NCBI RefSeq assembly: GCF_007989805.1
Contig: NZ_BJUB01000004.1
Location: 1 to 64,000, forward strand
Length of the DNA stretch: 64,000 nucleotides
Direction of reading: 5' to 3'
Origin: Cellulomonas xylanilytica
GTDB taxonomy: Bacteria; Actinomycetota; Actinomycetes; Actinomycetales; Cellulomonadaceae
Shown: piece after piece, positions 32,563 to 41,981 of the stretch
Layout: every line of letters starts with the position of its first letter
Position numbering within the stretch: position 1 is the stretch's first letter
Made by a program: the position numbers and the translations under genes
The notes under the pieces: model-generated
What the model was told of the DNA's origin: nothing
Database searches by the model: none
The model's input: the letters and a program-made list of their open reading frames with translations, nothing else

Positions 32563-33210
32563 ATGATCGACCCACGGCACACCCCGTCGGAGCTGCACGC
32601 CGGTGGCGCCACCGTGACGCTGCGCGGCGACGGCCTCGTCTCCCGCCTCGTGGTCCACACCGGTGACGGGACGGCCGCCGCCCGGTCGGCCGCTCACCTG
32701 GTCCAGCAGGCGGTCCTCGCCGGCGCCGGCACGGGCGTGCGGTCCGTCGTGATGACGCTCGACGTGTCGTCACCGGCCTGCGGGGCAGTCCTCGCGCAGC
32801 TGCACACCCTTGCCGGCGAGGGTGTGTGCACGCTCCGTCTACGACGGGCCGGACAGACGATGCTGGTCGACGTCGACCTCAGGTCCGCGTCCACGGAGAG
32901 CACCCCGTCCACGCAGCGGAGGACTGCTCGGCCCGACGACGGTCGCACGCCCGTGGGCACAGCGGCGGCAGTCCGCGGTCACGGTGCAGCTCCGACGGTG
33001 GTCAGCGCCCGCCGAGCCCAGCGACGCCTTCGTGCCCAGCTCGCGGGACGGTCCGGCATCTGCGGTGTCGGCCTGGCGAGGAAGGGCGACGGCTACGCGC
33101 TCAGGGTCAACGTCGTCGACGCGGACGTCGACGTCCCCGCCGAGGTGGACGGTCTCCCCGTCGACGTGCGCGTGACCGGCCCGCTGGTCGCGCTGCCTCG
33201 CGGATCGTGA
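32563..33210 (+). CDS. Unrecognised 215-aa protein between two universal stress genes
   Basis: ATG at 32563 preceded by AGAGAGG. Two parts are visible. Residues about 1-105 have the pattern GGATVTLRGDGLVSRLVVHTG, ARSAAHLVQQAVLAGA, TLRLRRAGQTMLVDVDLRSA, possibly an alpha/beta domain. After a Thr/Arg/Asp-rich linker, residues about 150-215 (RSGICGVGLARKGDGYALRV, then PAEVDGLPVDVRVTGPLVAL) resemble the short C-terminal 'GV.GVg....gy.l.V.v' adaptor-like segments of some trypsin-like/unknown proteins. Function unknown. Context (USP on both sides) suggests a stress role. Confidence 0.65.
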   Translation: MIDPRHTPSELHAGGATVTLRGDGLVSRLVVHTGDGTAAARSAAHLVQQAVLAGAGTGVRSVVMTLDVSSPACGAVLAQLHTLAGEGVCTLRLRRAGQTMLVDVDLRSASTESTPSTQRRTARPDDGRTPVGTAAAVRGHGAAPTVVSARRAQRRLRAQLAGRSGICGVGLARKGDGYALRVNVVDADVDVPAEVDGLPVDVRVTGPLVALPRGS

Positions 33211-33361
33211 CGTCACCCGCCGCGTCCCGCCCCTGACGCGGAGACCCAGGACCGAGGTCCCGGGACGTGGCGGGAGATCGAGGCGCAGGGTGGAAGGAGC
33301 GCAGGGCGTTGCTGCCGGCCACAAGGACGGCGTCGTCCGGCGCGGACCAAGGAGGCTCCTC

Positions 33362-34237
33362 ATGCGCACCGACGGACCGGTGGTCGTCGCTCTCGACGGG
33401 ACGACGCACAGCGCACTGACGCTCCGGTGGGGCGTCGACGAGGCCGTCCGGCGGCGCGCTCGTCTTCTGCTCGTCACGGTCGTCGAGGACTCCTGGCAGG
33501 TGACCGCGTGGAGCTGGTACCCGATCATCGGGACAGGCGACGTCGACACCGTGGCGAAGGAGTACCTCGCGGACGAGGCGAACGTGGTGGAGGAGCACCA
33601 CCCGGGTCTGCACGTCGAGACGCGCGTGCTGCACGGTCAGGTGGTGCCATGCCTGCGGGAGCTCAGCGTCAGCGCCCAGCTTCTCGTCCTCGGCGCGCGA
33701 GCCCGCACCGGGCGTGCGCGGACGGGCTCGACAGGCATCCATGTCGCGGCCCATGCCCGTTGCCCCGTCGCGGTCGTCCGCTCGGACCTCGCCCACCCGA
33801 CGCCGACGACGGCGGCGATCGTGGTCGGCGTCGACGGATCCTCCGCATCGCTGGCAGCGGCGCACCTGGCAGCCCGAGAGGCGTGGATGCGCGGGCGACC
33901 CCTGCTCGTCGTGCACGCACGGCCGACGATCCCCGACCCCTTCGGGCGTGGGAGCGTCCCACCGCTGGAGACCGCCGACGAGAACGACCCGACGCACCGC
34001 GCGGCACACTCCCTCGCAGCGAAGGTCCGTGACGCGCACGACGGGCTCAGCGTCGAGCTCGCGCTCGTCGACGACGACCCGGCCGATGCCCTCGTCACCC
34101 TCGGCGTCGGTGCGGCCCTGCTCGTGGTGGGCTCGCGCGGCCTGGGCAGCTTCCGCGGCATGCTGCTCGGCTCGGTCGGTCACGCGGTCCTGCGCGAGGC
34201 GACAGTCCCGGTGATCGTGGTGCACGACGCCGGATGA
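33362..34237 (+). CDS. Tandem-domain universal stress protein
   Basis: 291 aa, ATG at 33362 with AAGGAGG at 33349-33355. First domain: GPVVVALDGTTHSALTLRWG to LLVLGARARTGRARTGS, where the G-x2-G loop is degenerate (GARARTG). Second domain: AAIVVGVDGSSASLAAAHLA to LLVVGSRGLGSFRGMLLGSV, canonical. The first half may thus have lost ATP binding while the second keeps it, different from the paralogue at 31647. Ends 11 bp before the end of the convergent aldo/keto reductase gene. Confidence 0.9.
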   Translation: MRTDGPVVVALDGTTHSALTLRWGVDEAVRRRARLLLVTVVEDSWQVTAWSWYPIIGTGDVDTVAKEYLADEANVVEEHHPGLHVETRVLHGQVVPCLRELSVSAQLLVLGARARTGRARTGSTGIHVAAHARCPVAVVRSDLAHPTPTTAAIVVGVDGSSASLAAAHLAAREAWMRGRPLLVVHARPTIPDPFGRGSVPPLETADENDPTHRAAHSLAAKVRDAHDGLSVELALVDDDPADALVTLGVGAALLVVGSRGLGSFRGMLLGSVGHAVLREATVPVIVVHDAG

Positions 34238-34248
34238 CGCGGAGTGGA

Positions 34249-35271
34249 TCAGAAACCGCTCCGGTGGCGTTGCGCCACGCCGGCGGTGCCGTAGGGGTAG
34301 TCGTCGACCCTCGGGGCGCTGACCACGGTCAGCCGCTCGAGCTCGTCGTCCGTGAGCAGCAGATCGGCGGCGACCATGTTGTCGCCGAGCTGCTCGGTCG
34401 TCCGGGCTCCGATGATGACCGAGGAGACCGCCGGCCGACTGGCGAGCCACGCCAGCGCGACCTGGGACATGGTCACCTCGCGGGCGTCGGCCACCTCTCG
34501 GACGGCGTCGATGACACGCCACGTCCTGTCGTCGGCGTTGCGTGCCTCCCACGCCTCCATGCCTCGGGCGGGGTTCTCGCCCAGGCGGGTCGCGCCCTGC
34601 GGGGGGACGTCCCGCTCGTACTTCCCGGAGAGCCACCCGCCGGCCAAGGGCGACCACGGCAACAGTCCGAGCCCGGCGTCGAGCGCTGCTGGAACGACCT
34701 CGTGCTCGATGTCGCGGACCAGCAGGTTGTACTGCGGCTGCAGCGTGACCGGCGACGACCAGTGGTGCGAACGCGCGACGTGGACGGCCTTCGTGAGCTG
34801 CCACCCGAGGTAGTTGGAGAACCCGTAGTAGGAGATCTTGCCCGCGACGACTGCCTCGTCGAGGAACCCGAGCGTCTCCTCGAGAGGGGTGAGCGCGTCC
34901 CAGGCGTGCATCTGGTAGAGGTCGATGTGCTCGACACCGAGGCGACGCAGTGACGCGTCGAGCGCCTCGCGGAGATGGCGACGGGACAGACCGACGTCGT
35001 TCGGACCGTCTCCCATGGGGAACCGCCCCTTGGTGGCCACGACCAGCTGCCGCGCGTCGGTGGGGTGCGAGGTGAGCCAGCGTCCGAGAATCTCCTCGGA
35101 GCCGCCGCGCGAGTAGACATCGGCGGTGTCGACGAACGTCCCACCACGCTCGACGAATGCCGTCATGATCTCGGCGGACGTCTGCTCGTCCGCCTCGGCC
35201 CCGAACGTCATGGTGCCGAGGCACTGCGCCGAGACGATGGTTCCGCTGTTGCCGAGCATGCGGTACTGCAT
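34249..35271 (-). CDS. Aldo/keto reductase
   Basis: 340 aa, ATG at 35271 preceded by CAGGAGGGCGTC. It is a (beta/alpha)8 AKR: MQYRMLGNSGTIVSAQCLGT, TFVDTADVYSRGGSEEILGR with catalytic Asp and Tyr, VVATKGRF with Lys, YQMHAWD with His and VIIGARTTEQLGDN with the cofactor loop. NADPH-dependent reduction of carbonyls; substrate unknown. Resembles YajO/YghZ-like AKR family members. Confidence 0.92.
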   Translation of the reverse strand: MQYRMLGNSGTIVSAQCLGTMTFGAEADEQTSAEIMTAFVERGGTFVDTADVYSRGGSEEILGRWLTSHPTDARQLVVATKGRFPMGDGPNDVGLSRRHLREALDASLRRLGVEHIDLYQMHAWDALTPLEETLGFLDEAVVAGKISYYGFSNYLGWQLTKAVHVARSHHWSSPVTLQPQYNLLVRDIEHEVVPAALDAGLGLLPWSPLAGGWLSGKYERDVPPQGATRLGENPARGMEAWEARNADDRTWRVIDAVREVADAREVTMSQVALAWLASRPAVSSVIIGARTTEQLGDNMVAADLLLTDDELERLTVVSAPRVDDYPYGTAGVAQRHRSGF

Positions 35272-35575
35272 GGTGACGCCCTCCTGGCTGAGACTCCATC
35301 GAGGACATCACGAGTGCGCCGCGCCCGCCACCGCGCACGCACGGCCCCCGGCCGGCTCTACGGACAGCGATGCCCTGACGACATCGGGTTCACGCTGCGC
35401 CCGTCAATGTCAGCAAGTCCGGCGACTTCGTCGACCAGGCGGTGGGCATGGCGGCGTACGCCGATCAGCACGTGTGCCGCGCTCGGCGAGCGGCTCATCC
35501 GCGTGGACGTTGACGACCTTCCTCTCCCCATTGGCCGCCGGCGGGAAGGAGCGCGTGCACCGGCGAGCGCGGCGG
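35272..35575. other. 304-bp region without a recognised gene
   Basis: No conserved gene, RNA or strong hairpin is recognised. The first bases hold the ribosome-binding site of the aldo/keto reductase. Around 35410-35500 there is a short plus-strand coding-like stretch (VSKSGDFVDQAVGMAAYADQ) with stops nearby, possibly a relic of a lost gene, but the evidence is weak. Confidence 0.4.
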
Positions 35576-36262
35576 TCAGGCAAGGACGTCGACGCGGTCG
35601 AGATCGGCCGGGCGGCGGCCCTCGAGAGCGCACACCGCTGCGAGGCGGTTGGTGACCCCGAGCTTCCGATACGCGTTCTCGAGGTGCTTGCGGACGGTGG
35701 CCAGTGTCACGACGAGCCGCTCGGCGATCTCGGCGTTGGAGAGACCCGCCGCGACCATGCGGAGGACGCGCCTCTCCTGCGCGGTGAGCGAGAGCAACGC
35801 CGCCGGCGTCGGACGCTCGCGCAGCAGGCGCTCCAGAGCCGGGGCGACGAGGCCGAGCAGGGCTCGGTCGCGAGCCGAGAACCGACTCCTCCGGCGAACC
35901 AGCCACAGCCGGACGACGTGGCCGGTACCGTCTCGGACTCCGACCGTCAGTACATGGGGGGTCCAACCGACGGACGAGCGGTCGCGAGCCGGTGCTCCCA
36001 CGAGACCGTCGTCGCCGAGCGCGACCGGACCGGCGCCGGCAAGCAGGGCATAGCCCTTCGTCCAGTCGTGGAGCATGCCCACCCCGCCGACGATCGCACC
36101 CGTCCCGTCGAGCAGCGTGATGCCGAGCGCGTCGCAGTCAACCAACCGGGCGAGGTGGGGCAGGACGCACTCTCCAGGGAGGGCCGCGCCGGGCGCCGGC
36201 TCGGAGGCGAGCAGCGCGCGCACGACGGCCTGCTCCCTCTCGCGCAGCAGCAGGTCGGCCAT
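35576..36262 (-). CDS. LuxR-family transcriptional regulator without receiver domain
   Basis: 228 aa from ATG 36262 with GGAGAG upstream; further in-frame ATGs lie upstream (to 36382) but have no good ribosome-binding site. Residues 10-150 look GAF-like (ALGITLLDGTGAIVGGVGML, then DRALLGLVAPALERLL). The C-terminal 60 residues are the HTH: SLTAQERRVLRMVAAGLSNA, then RKHLENAYRKLGVTNRL. No receiver-type Asp pocket is seen, so it is probably ligand-sensing. Divergent from the haloperoxidase gene, which it might control. Confidence 0.85.
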   Translation of the reverse strand: MADLLLREREQAVVRALLASEPAPGAALPGECVLPHLARLVDCDALGITLLDGTGAIVGGVGMLHDWTKGYALLAGAGPVALGDDGLVGAPARDRSSVGWTPHVLTVGVRDGTGHVVRLWLVRRRSRFSARDRALLGLVAPALERLLRERPTPAALLSLTAQERRVLRMVAAGLSNAEIAERLVVTLATVRKHLENAYRKLGVTNRLAAVCALEGRRPADLDRVDVLA

Positions 36263-36432
36263 GACTCGCTCTCCGTGCCCGCCGGCCTCGACGGGCGACG
36301 TCCCGAGTCTCGTCCCGATGCCCCCCGGCGTCCAGCGCCGTCGGGCGCCGCAAAGATTCGCGGAAATGCGCATGGCGGTCACGCCGCCGCCGGTTCGAGA
36401 CTGGGACGAAACTTCGAGGAAAGCTGCGTCTC

Positions 36433-37641
36433 ATGCACTCACGTCGTCGCATCGTCGCGGCTGCCGCTGCGGTTCTCCTGGCACCCATGATCGCGGTGCC
36501 GGTCGTCGGATCGGCGGCGAGCGCCAAACCGCTCGGATCATCGATCGCCGTCGACTGGCAGCGGACGGCGAACCGCACGATCTACACCGAGGCCGGCAGT
36601 GCGCCGCCGCTCGGCGCGCTCTACCTCGCCTTCACGTCGCTCGCTGTCCACGACGCTGCGACGAAGGCACAGCGGCACGGCATGCACGCAGCCGCGGCAG
36701 CGGTGGCGACGGCCGCGCACGACGTGCTCGTCGAGTACTTCCCGGCATCCGGGGCGGCACTCGACACCGACCTCGCCAACAGCCTGGCGAGGGTCCGCGA
36801 CGGCGCGAAGCAGGACGCCGGTGTGGCCATCGGTGCCGCCGCCGCGGACAGGATGATCGCCTCCCGCGTCGACGACGGCCGCTTCGACCCCGCGTACGTC
36901 TACAGCAAGCCGCCCGCTCCTGGGGTGTGGCAGCCTGCGCTGGGGGGCGCGATGGCCCTGCCCTGGCTGGGCTACGTCGACCCGGTCGTGCACATCCGCC
37001 CCGTTTTCCTCGACGGGCCGGACCCCATCACCAGTGCCGCCTACGCGCGGGACTACGACGAGGTCCGCGCGGTCGGCGAGGTCGGCTCGACGACCCGCAC
37101 CAGCGACCAGACGGCGATCGCGCAGTTCTTCGCGAACAACCCGATGGTCATGTACCGCACGGCAGTGTGCGACCTGCTCGCCGCCGAGCCGCTGGGTCTG
37201 CTGCCGACGACCCGCCTCTTCGCCCGGATCGACGCGGCCGTCGTGACCTCGTTCATCGCGAGCTGGCGGCTCAAGTACGAGATCGGGTATTGGCGGCCCT
37301 TCCAGGCCATCGCTGGCGCAGACACGGACGACAACTCCGCGACCACGCCCCAGGACAACTGGGTGCCCTTGGTGACCAACCCGGCGTACGCCGACTACAC
37401 GAGCGGGCACGCCAACGCGACGTCGCCGTTTGCACAGGTGCTGCGCCGAACGCTCGGTGACGACACCGGGCTGGTCCTCAGGGCCGGGCCCATCACCCGC
37501 AGCTATGCCACCTTGACCGCGCTGGAGCACGACGCCCTCAACGCCCGGATCTGGGGTGGCCTCCACTTCCGGGACGCCATGGACGACGGCTACTACCTCG
37601 GCCACACGACTGCGGACCGCGTGATGGCGGCCGTCCACTGA
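36433..37641 (+). CDS. Secreted vanadium-dependent haloperoxidase / PAP2-fold enzyme
   Basis: 402 aa, ATG at 36433. A signal peptide is seen (SRRRIVAAAAAVLLAPMIAV, with cleavage near GSAASAKP). The catalytic blocks of the vanadium-haloperoxidase/acid-phosphatase superfamily are all present: KYEIGYWRP (K-x6-R-P), YTSGHANATS (PSGH variant) and ARIWGGLHFRDAMDDG (R-x5-H). It probably oxidises halide or dephosphorylates a substrate outside the cell; the motifs alone do not separate the two. The length (about 400 aa) fits the bacterial haloperoxidase-like group. Transcribed away from a LuxR regulator across a 170-bp gap. Confidence 0.88.
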   Translation: MHSRRRIVAAAAAVLLAPMIAVPVVGSAASAKPLGSSIAVDWQRTANRTIYTEAGSAPPLGALYLAFTSLAVHDAATKAQRHGMHAAAAAVATAAHDVLVEYFPASGAALDTDLANSLARVRDGAKQDAGVAIGAAAADRMIASRVDDGRFDPAYVYSKPPAPGVWQPALGGAMALPWLGYVDPVVHIRPVFLDGPDPITSAAYARDYDEVRAVGEVGSTTRTSDQTAIAQFFANNPMVMYRTAVCDLLAAEPLGLLPTTRLFARIDAAVVTSFIASWRLKYEIGYWRPFQAIAGADTDDNSATTPQDNWVPLVTNPAYADYTSGHANATSPFAQVLRRTLGDDTGLVLRAGPITRSYATLTALEHDALNARIWGGLHFRDAMDDGYYLGHTTADRVMAAVH

Positions 37642-37755
37642 CGGCCTGGTCGCGACTGACTGCGGCCGGCGCACCCGAGATGCCGTCCGTCCCCGTATCC
37701 GAGCGAGTCCAGGTCCGTCTGCTCGTGGATAGGGCCCCGAGCAACCACCGAGACA

Positions 37756-37790
37756 AGAAAACGGCCCCTCGGATACTCTCCGAGAGGCCG
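37756..37790 (-). terminator. Rho-independent terminator after tRNA-Pro
   Basis: Read on the minus strand, a CGGCC..CTCGG stem pairs with CCGAG..GGCCG around a short loop (37763-37790), directly followed by a TTTT-rich tract (37762-37755). It starts 20 bp after the tRNA 3' end. This is one of the few T-tailed terminators in this GC-rich window. Confidence 0.75.
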
Positions 37791-37809
37791 CTGACCTGGA
37801 CTTTCACTG

Positions 37810-37883
<74 letters not shown>

Positions 37884-37910
37884 ATGGCTCCCGCAGAAGC
37901 CTCGGAAACT

Positions 37911-38954
37911 CTACCCCACGGGCGAGGTGGTCCTGTCATCGGCGATCACGTCGAGCTCTGCGGCGACGACGCCGAGGACGAGGAGGTCCACCAGCAGGCC
38001 GATGCCGGCGTCCCAGGGTGAGAGCCGGAACAGGAAGATCTGGGTGACGAGCAGGGCGACGAGAGCAGCGCGGCGGAACCAGCGGTAGCCGGTCTCACGG
38101 TCGACGCGGACGCGGACCAGGCCGAGCACGGCGAACGCGGTCGACACGAGGCCGCTGAGCAGGATGCCCGCCACGAGCCACACGGGCTCGTCGTCGGAGG
38201 CTGTCCACCCGTAGATGCCCCGCGCGAGGGTCACGACGGACGTGGCGACGAGGACGGCGACGGTGAGCCACGGGACCCATCGCGCGCGCACCAGCCAGCG
38301 GGACGCGCCGACGACCCAGCGGGACGCGGCTCCGACGGGGTCGGGGACCTCGTCGGCGTCGTGCTCGACGGTGTCGAGCAGGGCGCGGACCTCCGCGGCG
38401 CCGGGGACGTCGCCGGCACGGGACAGGTACCACCGGGCGCGGGTGCGTTCGCGGGTGCTGAAGCCGCCGGCGAGGCCGGACACGGCCTGGTCAGCGGCGG
38501 CGGCGAGGTACTCGGCGGGGTCGCGCGGGTGGCGGCGGTGCAGCACGTCGGCGAACAGCCCCAGCCCGATGACGACGAGGTAGATCAGGGCGGCCGTGGG
38601 CTCCCAGAAGTAGTCGTAGTCGGACGTGACGAACTTGCCGATCTCGTCGATGAACAGCCCGAAGCCCACGCCGGCGACGAGGACGGCGGCGCGGCGCGCG
38701 ACGGGGCCGATGAACGTCATCAGCCCGATGAAGGCGAGCGCCATGAGCAGCCCGCCCCACAGGACGTGCGAGATGTGCACTCCCCCGCCGCCGAGCTGCG
38801 GGAAACCGGTGAGGCCCAGCAGCAGGCGCGTGAGGACGACGGTCGCGAGCGTGGTCACCAGGAACCCGGTGATGTGGCTGCTCGACGCGGGGTCGCGCGG
38901 CAGGCCGAGCCTCAGCAGAGGCCGACGGCGCTGCACGGGACCGTCGGACGTCAC
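37911..38954 (-). CDS. Multi-pass membrane protein, conserved hypothetical
   Basis: 347 aa, GTG at 38954 overlapping the der stop as GTGA. Predicted helices include [74 protein letters not shown], a 100-residue cytoplasmic stretch ([20 protein letters not shown]...) and three to four C-terminal helices ([20 protein letters not shown]). The [14 protein letters not shown] loop is conserved-looking. Function unknown; the coupling to der is the main clue. Confidence 0.78.
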   Translation of the reverse strand: MTSDGPVQRRRPLLRLGLPRDPASSSHITGFLVTTLATVVLTRLLLGLTGFPQLGGGGVHISHVLWGGLLMALAFIGLMTFIGPVARRAAVLVAGVGFGLFIDEIGKFVTSDYDYFWEPTAALIYLVVIGLGLFADVLHRRHPRDPAEYLAAAADQAVSGLAGGFSTRERTRARWYLSRAGDVPGAAEVRALLDTVEHDADEVPDPVGAASRWVVGASRWLVRARWVPWLTVAVLVATSVVTLARGIYGWTASDDEPVWLVAGILLSGLVSTAFAVLGLVRVRVDRETGYRWFRRAALVALLVTQIFLFRLSPWDAGIGLLVDLLVLGVVAAELDVIADDRTTSPVG

Positions 38955-40426
38955 CGCTTGCGCTTCTCCCGTACCCGGACGGAGATCGAGATCGGCGTGC
39001 CCTCGAACCCGAACGTCTCGCGCAGGCGACGCTCGATGTACCGGCGGTAGCCGGGGTCGAGGAAGCCGGTGGCGAAGATGACGAACCGGGGCGGGCGGGT
39101 GGACGCCTGGGTGGCGAACAGGATGCGGGGCTGCTTGCCGCCGCGCAGGGGGTGCGGGTGGGCCGCGACGAGCTCGCCGAGGAACGCGTTGAGGCGCCCG
39201 GTGGAGATGCGGGTGTCCCACGACTCCAGCGCCCGCTCGAGCGCGGGGACCATGCGGTCGGTGTGCCAGCCGGTCTTCGCCGAGATGTTCACGCGCGGAG
39301 CCCACTGCACCTGCACGAGGTCCTGCTCGATCTCCCGCTCGAGGAACGGGCGGCGGTCCTCGTCCATGAGGTCCCACTTGTTGTACGCGATCACCAGGGC
39401 GCGGCCGGCCTCGATGACTTGCGTGATCACGCGGGTGTCCTGCTCGGTGAGCTTGACGGAGGCGTCGACGAGGACGACGGCGACCTCGGCCTTCTCGATC
39501 GCGGCCTGCGTGCGCAGCGAGGCGTAGAAGTCGGCACCGGACGTCTGGTGCACCCGGCGGCGGATGCCGGCGGTGTCGACGAAGACCCACGGCTTGCCCT
39601 TGAGCGCGACCAGCTCGTCCACCGGGTCGCGGGTGGTGCCGGCGACGGAGTCGACGACGACGCGCTCGGCGCCGAGCACCTTGTTCAGCAGCGAGGACTT
39701 GCCGACGTTCGGACGGCCGACGAGCGCGACGCGGCGTGGTCCGTCGGGGATCGGCGTGCCGTGCGCCGAGACCTCGGGCAGCGCGTCGATGGCGGCGTCG
39801 AGGAGGTCACCGGTGCCGCGGCCGTGCAGCGCCGACACGGGGAACGGCTCGCCGAGCCCGAGGGACCAGAGGTTGGCCGCATCGGCCTCGCCGGCGGGAC
39901 CGTCGACCTTGTTGGCGCACAGCACGACCGGCTTGCCGGCCTTGCGCAGCAGGCGGACCACCTGGGTGTCGGTCTCGGTGACGCCGACCGTGGCATCGAC
40001 GACGAAGATCACGGCGTCGGCCAGCGAGATCGCGACCTCGGCCTGCTGCGCGACGCGCGCCTCGATGCCCGCGACGTCGACCTCCCAGCCGCCGGTGTCC
40101 ACCAGCGTGAACCGCTTGCCGGACCACTCGGCGGGATAGCTCACGCGGTCGCGCGTGACCCCGGGCTTGTCCTCGACGACTGCCTCGCGGCGGCCGAGGA
40201 TGCGGTTGACGAGCGTCGACTTGCCGACGTTCGGGCGGCCGACGACGGCGAGCACAGGGAAGACGACGACCGGCTCCTCGCCGATCTCGCCGACGTCCTC
40301 GGCGTGCAGGAGGGCAAGGTCCTCGTCCTCGAGCTCGTAGTCGGTGAGGCCCGCGCGCAGCGCCCGCTCACGGTCGGCGTCGCCGGCCTCGTCGGGCAGC
40401 ACAAAGGTCGGATCGGGCTCAGTCAT
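38951..40426 (-). CDS. der: Ribosome-biogenesis GTPase Der (EngA)
   Basis: 491 aa, ATG at 40426. Two tandem G domains: [18 protein letters not shown] with PGVTRD, DTGG and NKVD, and [18 protein letters not shown] with AGTTRD, DTAG and NKWD. They are followed by a KH-like domain ([20 protein letters not shown]). It acts in 50S subunit maturation. The 55-residue N-terminal acidic extension is typical for actinobacterial Der. It has a leaderless-type promoter and a downstream coupled membrane protein. Confidence 0.96.
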   Translation of the reverse strand: MTEPDPTFVLPDEAGDADRERALRAGLTDYELEDEDLALLHAEDVGEIGEEPVVVFPVLAVVGRPNVGKSTLVNRILGRREAVVEDKPGVTRDRVSYPAEWSGKRFTLVDTGGWEVDVAGIEARVAQQAEVAISLADAVIFVVDATVGVTETDTQVVRLLRKAGKPVVLCANKVDGPAGEADAANLWSLGLGEPFPVSALHGRGTGDLLDAAIDALPEVSAHGTPIPDGPRRVALVGRPNVGKSSLLNKVLGAERVVVDSVAGTTRDPVDELVALKGKPWVFVDTAGIRRRVHQTSGADFYASLRTQAAIEKAEVAVVLVDASVKLTEQDTRVITQVIEAGRALVIAYNKWDLMDEDRRPFLEREIEQDLVQVQWAPRVNISAKTGWHTDRMVPALERALESWDTRISTGRLNAFLGELVAAHPHPLRGGKQPRILFATQASTRPPRFVIFATGFLDPGYRRYIERRLRETFGFEGTPISISVRVREKRKR

Positions 40427-40438
40427 GCGCCCATTGTC
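40427..40438 (-). promoter_or_regulatory. Leaderless -10 element of der (GACAAT)
   Basis: On the minus strand GACAAT (40438-40433) is followed by GGGCGC and the ATG at 40426. A six-base spacing implies that transcription starts on the start codon. No Shine-Dalgarno sequence is present. A -35 hexamer is not obvious. Confidence 0.45.
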
Positions 40439-40482
40439 CCCTGCGGACCGCCCCCGGGACGACTACCTGCGCGAGAGTCCCG

Positions 40483-41295
40483 TCACGGACGCCAGATGAC
40501 CACGCCGACGTCGCGCGCCCGCTCGGCGAACGTGCCGGTCGGCGACGCCGATCGCAGGAGTTCCCGGAGGTCGTGCTCGAACTGCGGGAGCCGTGGGCCG
40601 AACAGGTGCGGCGCCGAGCTCGACAGGGACAGGACGGCGGAGACGACCTCCTCGGCGGACCGTTCGACAACTTCGCCACGCACGACTTCGAGCCTCTGCG
40701 GACCCCGGTAGCCGGTGGCTCGCATGACGTCCTCCTCACCGCTGCGCGGCTGGAGCAGGACCCCTTGGCCGGCTCGGCGGGCCGGACCCAGGTACGAGGC
40801 GACCAGCTCGTCGATGCGGTCCCACGGGGGACGCGGGTGCGGCAGCGGGTCGTGGCCCTCGGCACCCCGGTGCGTCGTCGCGAAGACGTGCACCCACGCA
40901 CCGCCGGGCTCGATCATCGGCCGGACCTCCCGGGCGACCCGCGGCTGATCCATCCAGTGGAACGACTGCGCGAACGTGACCAGCCGGAACGTGCCGAGGT
41001 CCGCGGGGAGCTCTTCGGCGCGCAGCTGCCGCCACGCGATCGTGGCCGCGCCCGAACGGCGAGCCTCGGCGATCATGCCGGGATCGGCGTCGACCCCCAC
41101 CGCGGACGAGACGAGCGGCGCGAGCAGCAGCGTCAGGGAACCGGGCCCGCAGCCGACGTCCAGGAGACGACCGGTGCCGTCGAGGCCGAGCGCGTCGCGC
41201 ACGGCGTCGGCGAGGGCCGCCGGGTAGCCCATCCGCCCGACGGCGTAGTGCCGGGCGCTGCCCTCGTAGAGGCTCGGGTCCCACGCCCAGTCCAT
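40483..41295 (-). CDS. Class I SAM-dependent methyltransferase
   Basis: 270 aa, ATG at 41295 starting on the last base of the acyltransferase stop. Motif I is RLLDVGCGPGSLTLLLAPLV (SAM-binding), the acidic strand end is AVGVDADPGMI and a late VTFAQSFHWMDQPRVAREV follows. This FAQSFHW pattern occurs in ubiquinone/trans-aconitate methyltransferase-like proteins. Substrate unknown. Between plsC and der, 57 bp from der. Confidence 0.87.
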   Translation of the reverse strand: MDWAWDPSLYEGSARHYAVGRMGYPAALADAVRDALGLDGTGRLLDVGCGPGSLTLLLAPLVSSAVGVDADPGMIAEARRSGAATIAWRQLRAEELPADLGTFRLVTFAQSFHWMDQPRVAREVRPMIEPGGAWVHVFATTHRGAEGHDPLPHPRPPWDRIDELVASYLGPARRAGQGVLLQPRSGEEDVMRATGYRGPQRLEVVRGEVVERSAEEVVSAVLSLSSSAPHLFGPRLPQFEHDLRELLRSASPTGTFAERARDVGVVIWRP

Positions 41296-41981
41296 CAGAG
41301 CGCGCGTTCCCGGTTCGGGTCGTCGGTCGGCAGCAGCAGCCCTGTCCGAGCACTCGCCCGGTCGACGAGCTCGGCCAGCGCGACCCGGATCGACTCGTTC
41401 GCGCTCTCGAGGGCAGCCCGGCCCGACACGCCCGCACCGCGCTCGAGGAGCAGCGGCTCGCCGAACTCGATCGCGAGCCGGCGCCGCAGGCCGGGGACGT
41501 GACCGACGGACTCCCCCGTCCGTCGCGTGCCCAGCACCGCCACCGGGACGACCGGCGCGTGGCCGTTCAGCGCGAGCCACGCGATCCCGGCCCGTGCGCT
41601 CGCCGCGTCCCCCCTGCCGCGGTTGCCCTCGGGGAAGACGCCGACGACACCGCCGCGCTTGAGCACGACCAGCGCGCTGCTGAGGGCCGAACGTCCACCG
41701 TCGCGCTCGACGGCGATCTGGCCGGCCGCACGCAGCACCATGCCGACCGGCCCCCAGAACATCTCCGACTTCACCAGCATGTGCGACGGCCGCGGCGACA
41801 CGCCGAGCAGGATCGGGCCGTCGATGATGCCCGTGTGGTTCGCCGCGAACAGGACCGGCCCGTCGGCGGGCACCCGGTGCGCACCAGCGACGTCGGTGTT
41901 CCAGAGGACCCGTGCGAGGAAGCGCCCGATCCAGCGCGACCAGAGCGGACCGCGCTCCGACGGGCCGGTCGGGACGCTCAC
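41295..41981 (-). CDS. 1-acyl-sn-glycerol-3-phosphate acyltransferase (PlsC-like)
   Basis: 228 aa, GTG at 41981 overlapping cmk's stop as GTGA. Motifs: NHTGIIDGPIL (NHx4D catalytic block) and VGVFPEGNRGRG (FPEGTR-like, with N for T). It acylates lysophosphatidate to phosphatidate at the membrane. Cmk-plsC-der order is widely conserved in actinobacteria. The T to N change in the substrate-binding motif is common in this clade (family knowledge). Confidence 0.88.
   Translation of the reverse strand: MSVPTGPSERGPLWSRWIGRFLARVLWNTDVAGAHRVPADGPVLFAANHTGIIDGPILLGVSPRPSHMLVKSEMFWGPVGMVLRAAGQIAVERDGGRSALSSALVVLKRGGVVGVFPEGNRGRGDAASARAGIAWLALNGHAPVVPVAVLGTRRTGESVGHVPGLRRRLAIEFGEPLLLERGAGVSGRAALESANESIRVALAELVDRASARTGLLLPTDDPNRERAL

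Noticed and set aside
35390..35575. Possible gene relic or riboswitch-like sequence between the AKR and LuxR genes
   Set aside because: A short coding-like stretch only, no conserved fold or long hairpin recognised; kept as an unassigned gap.
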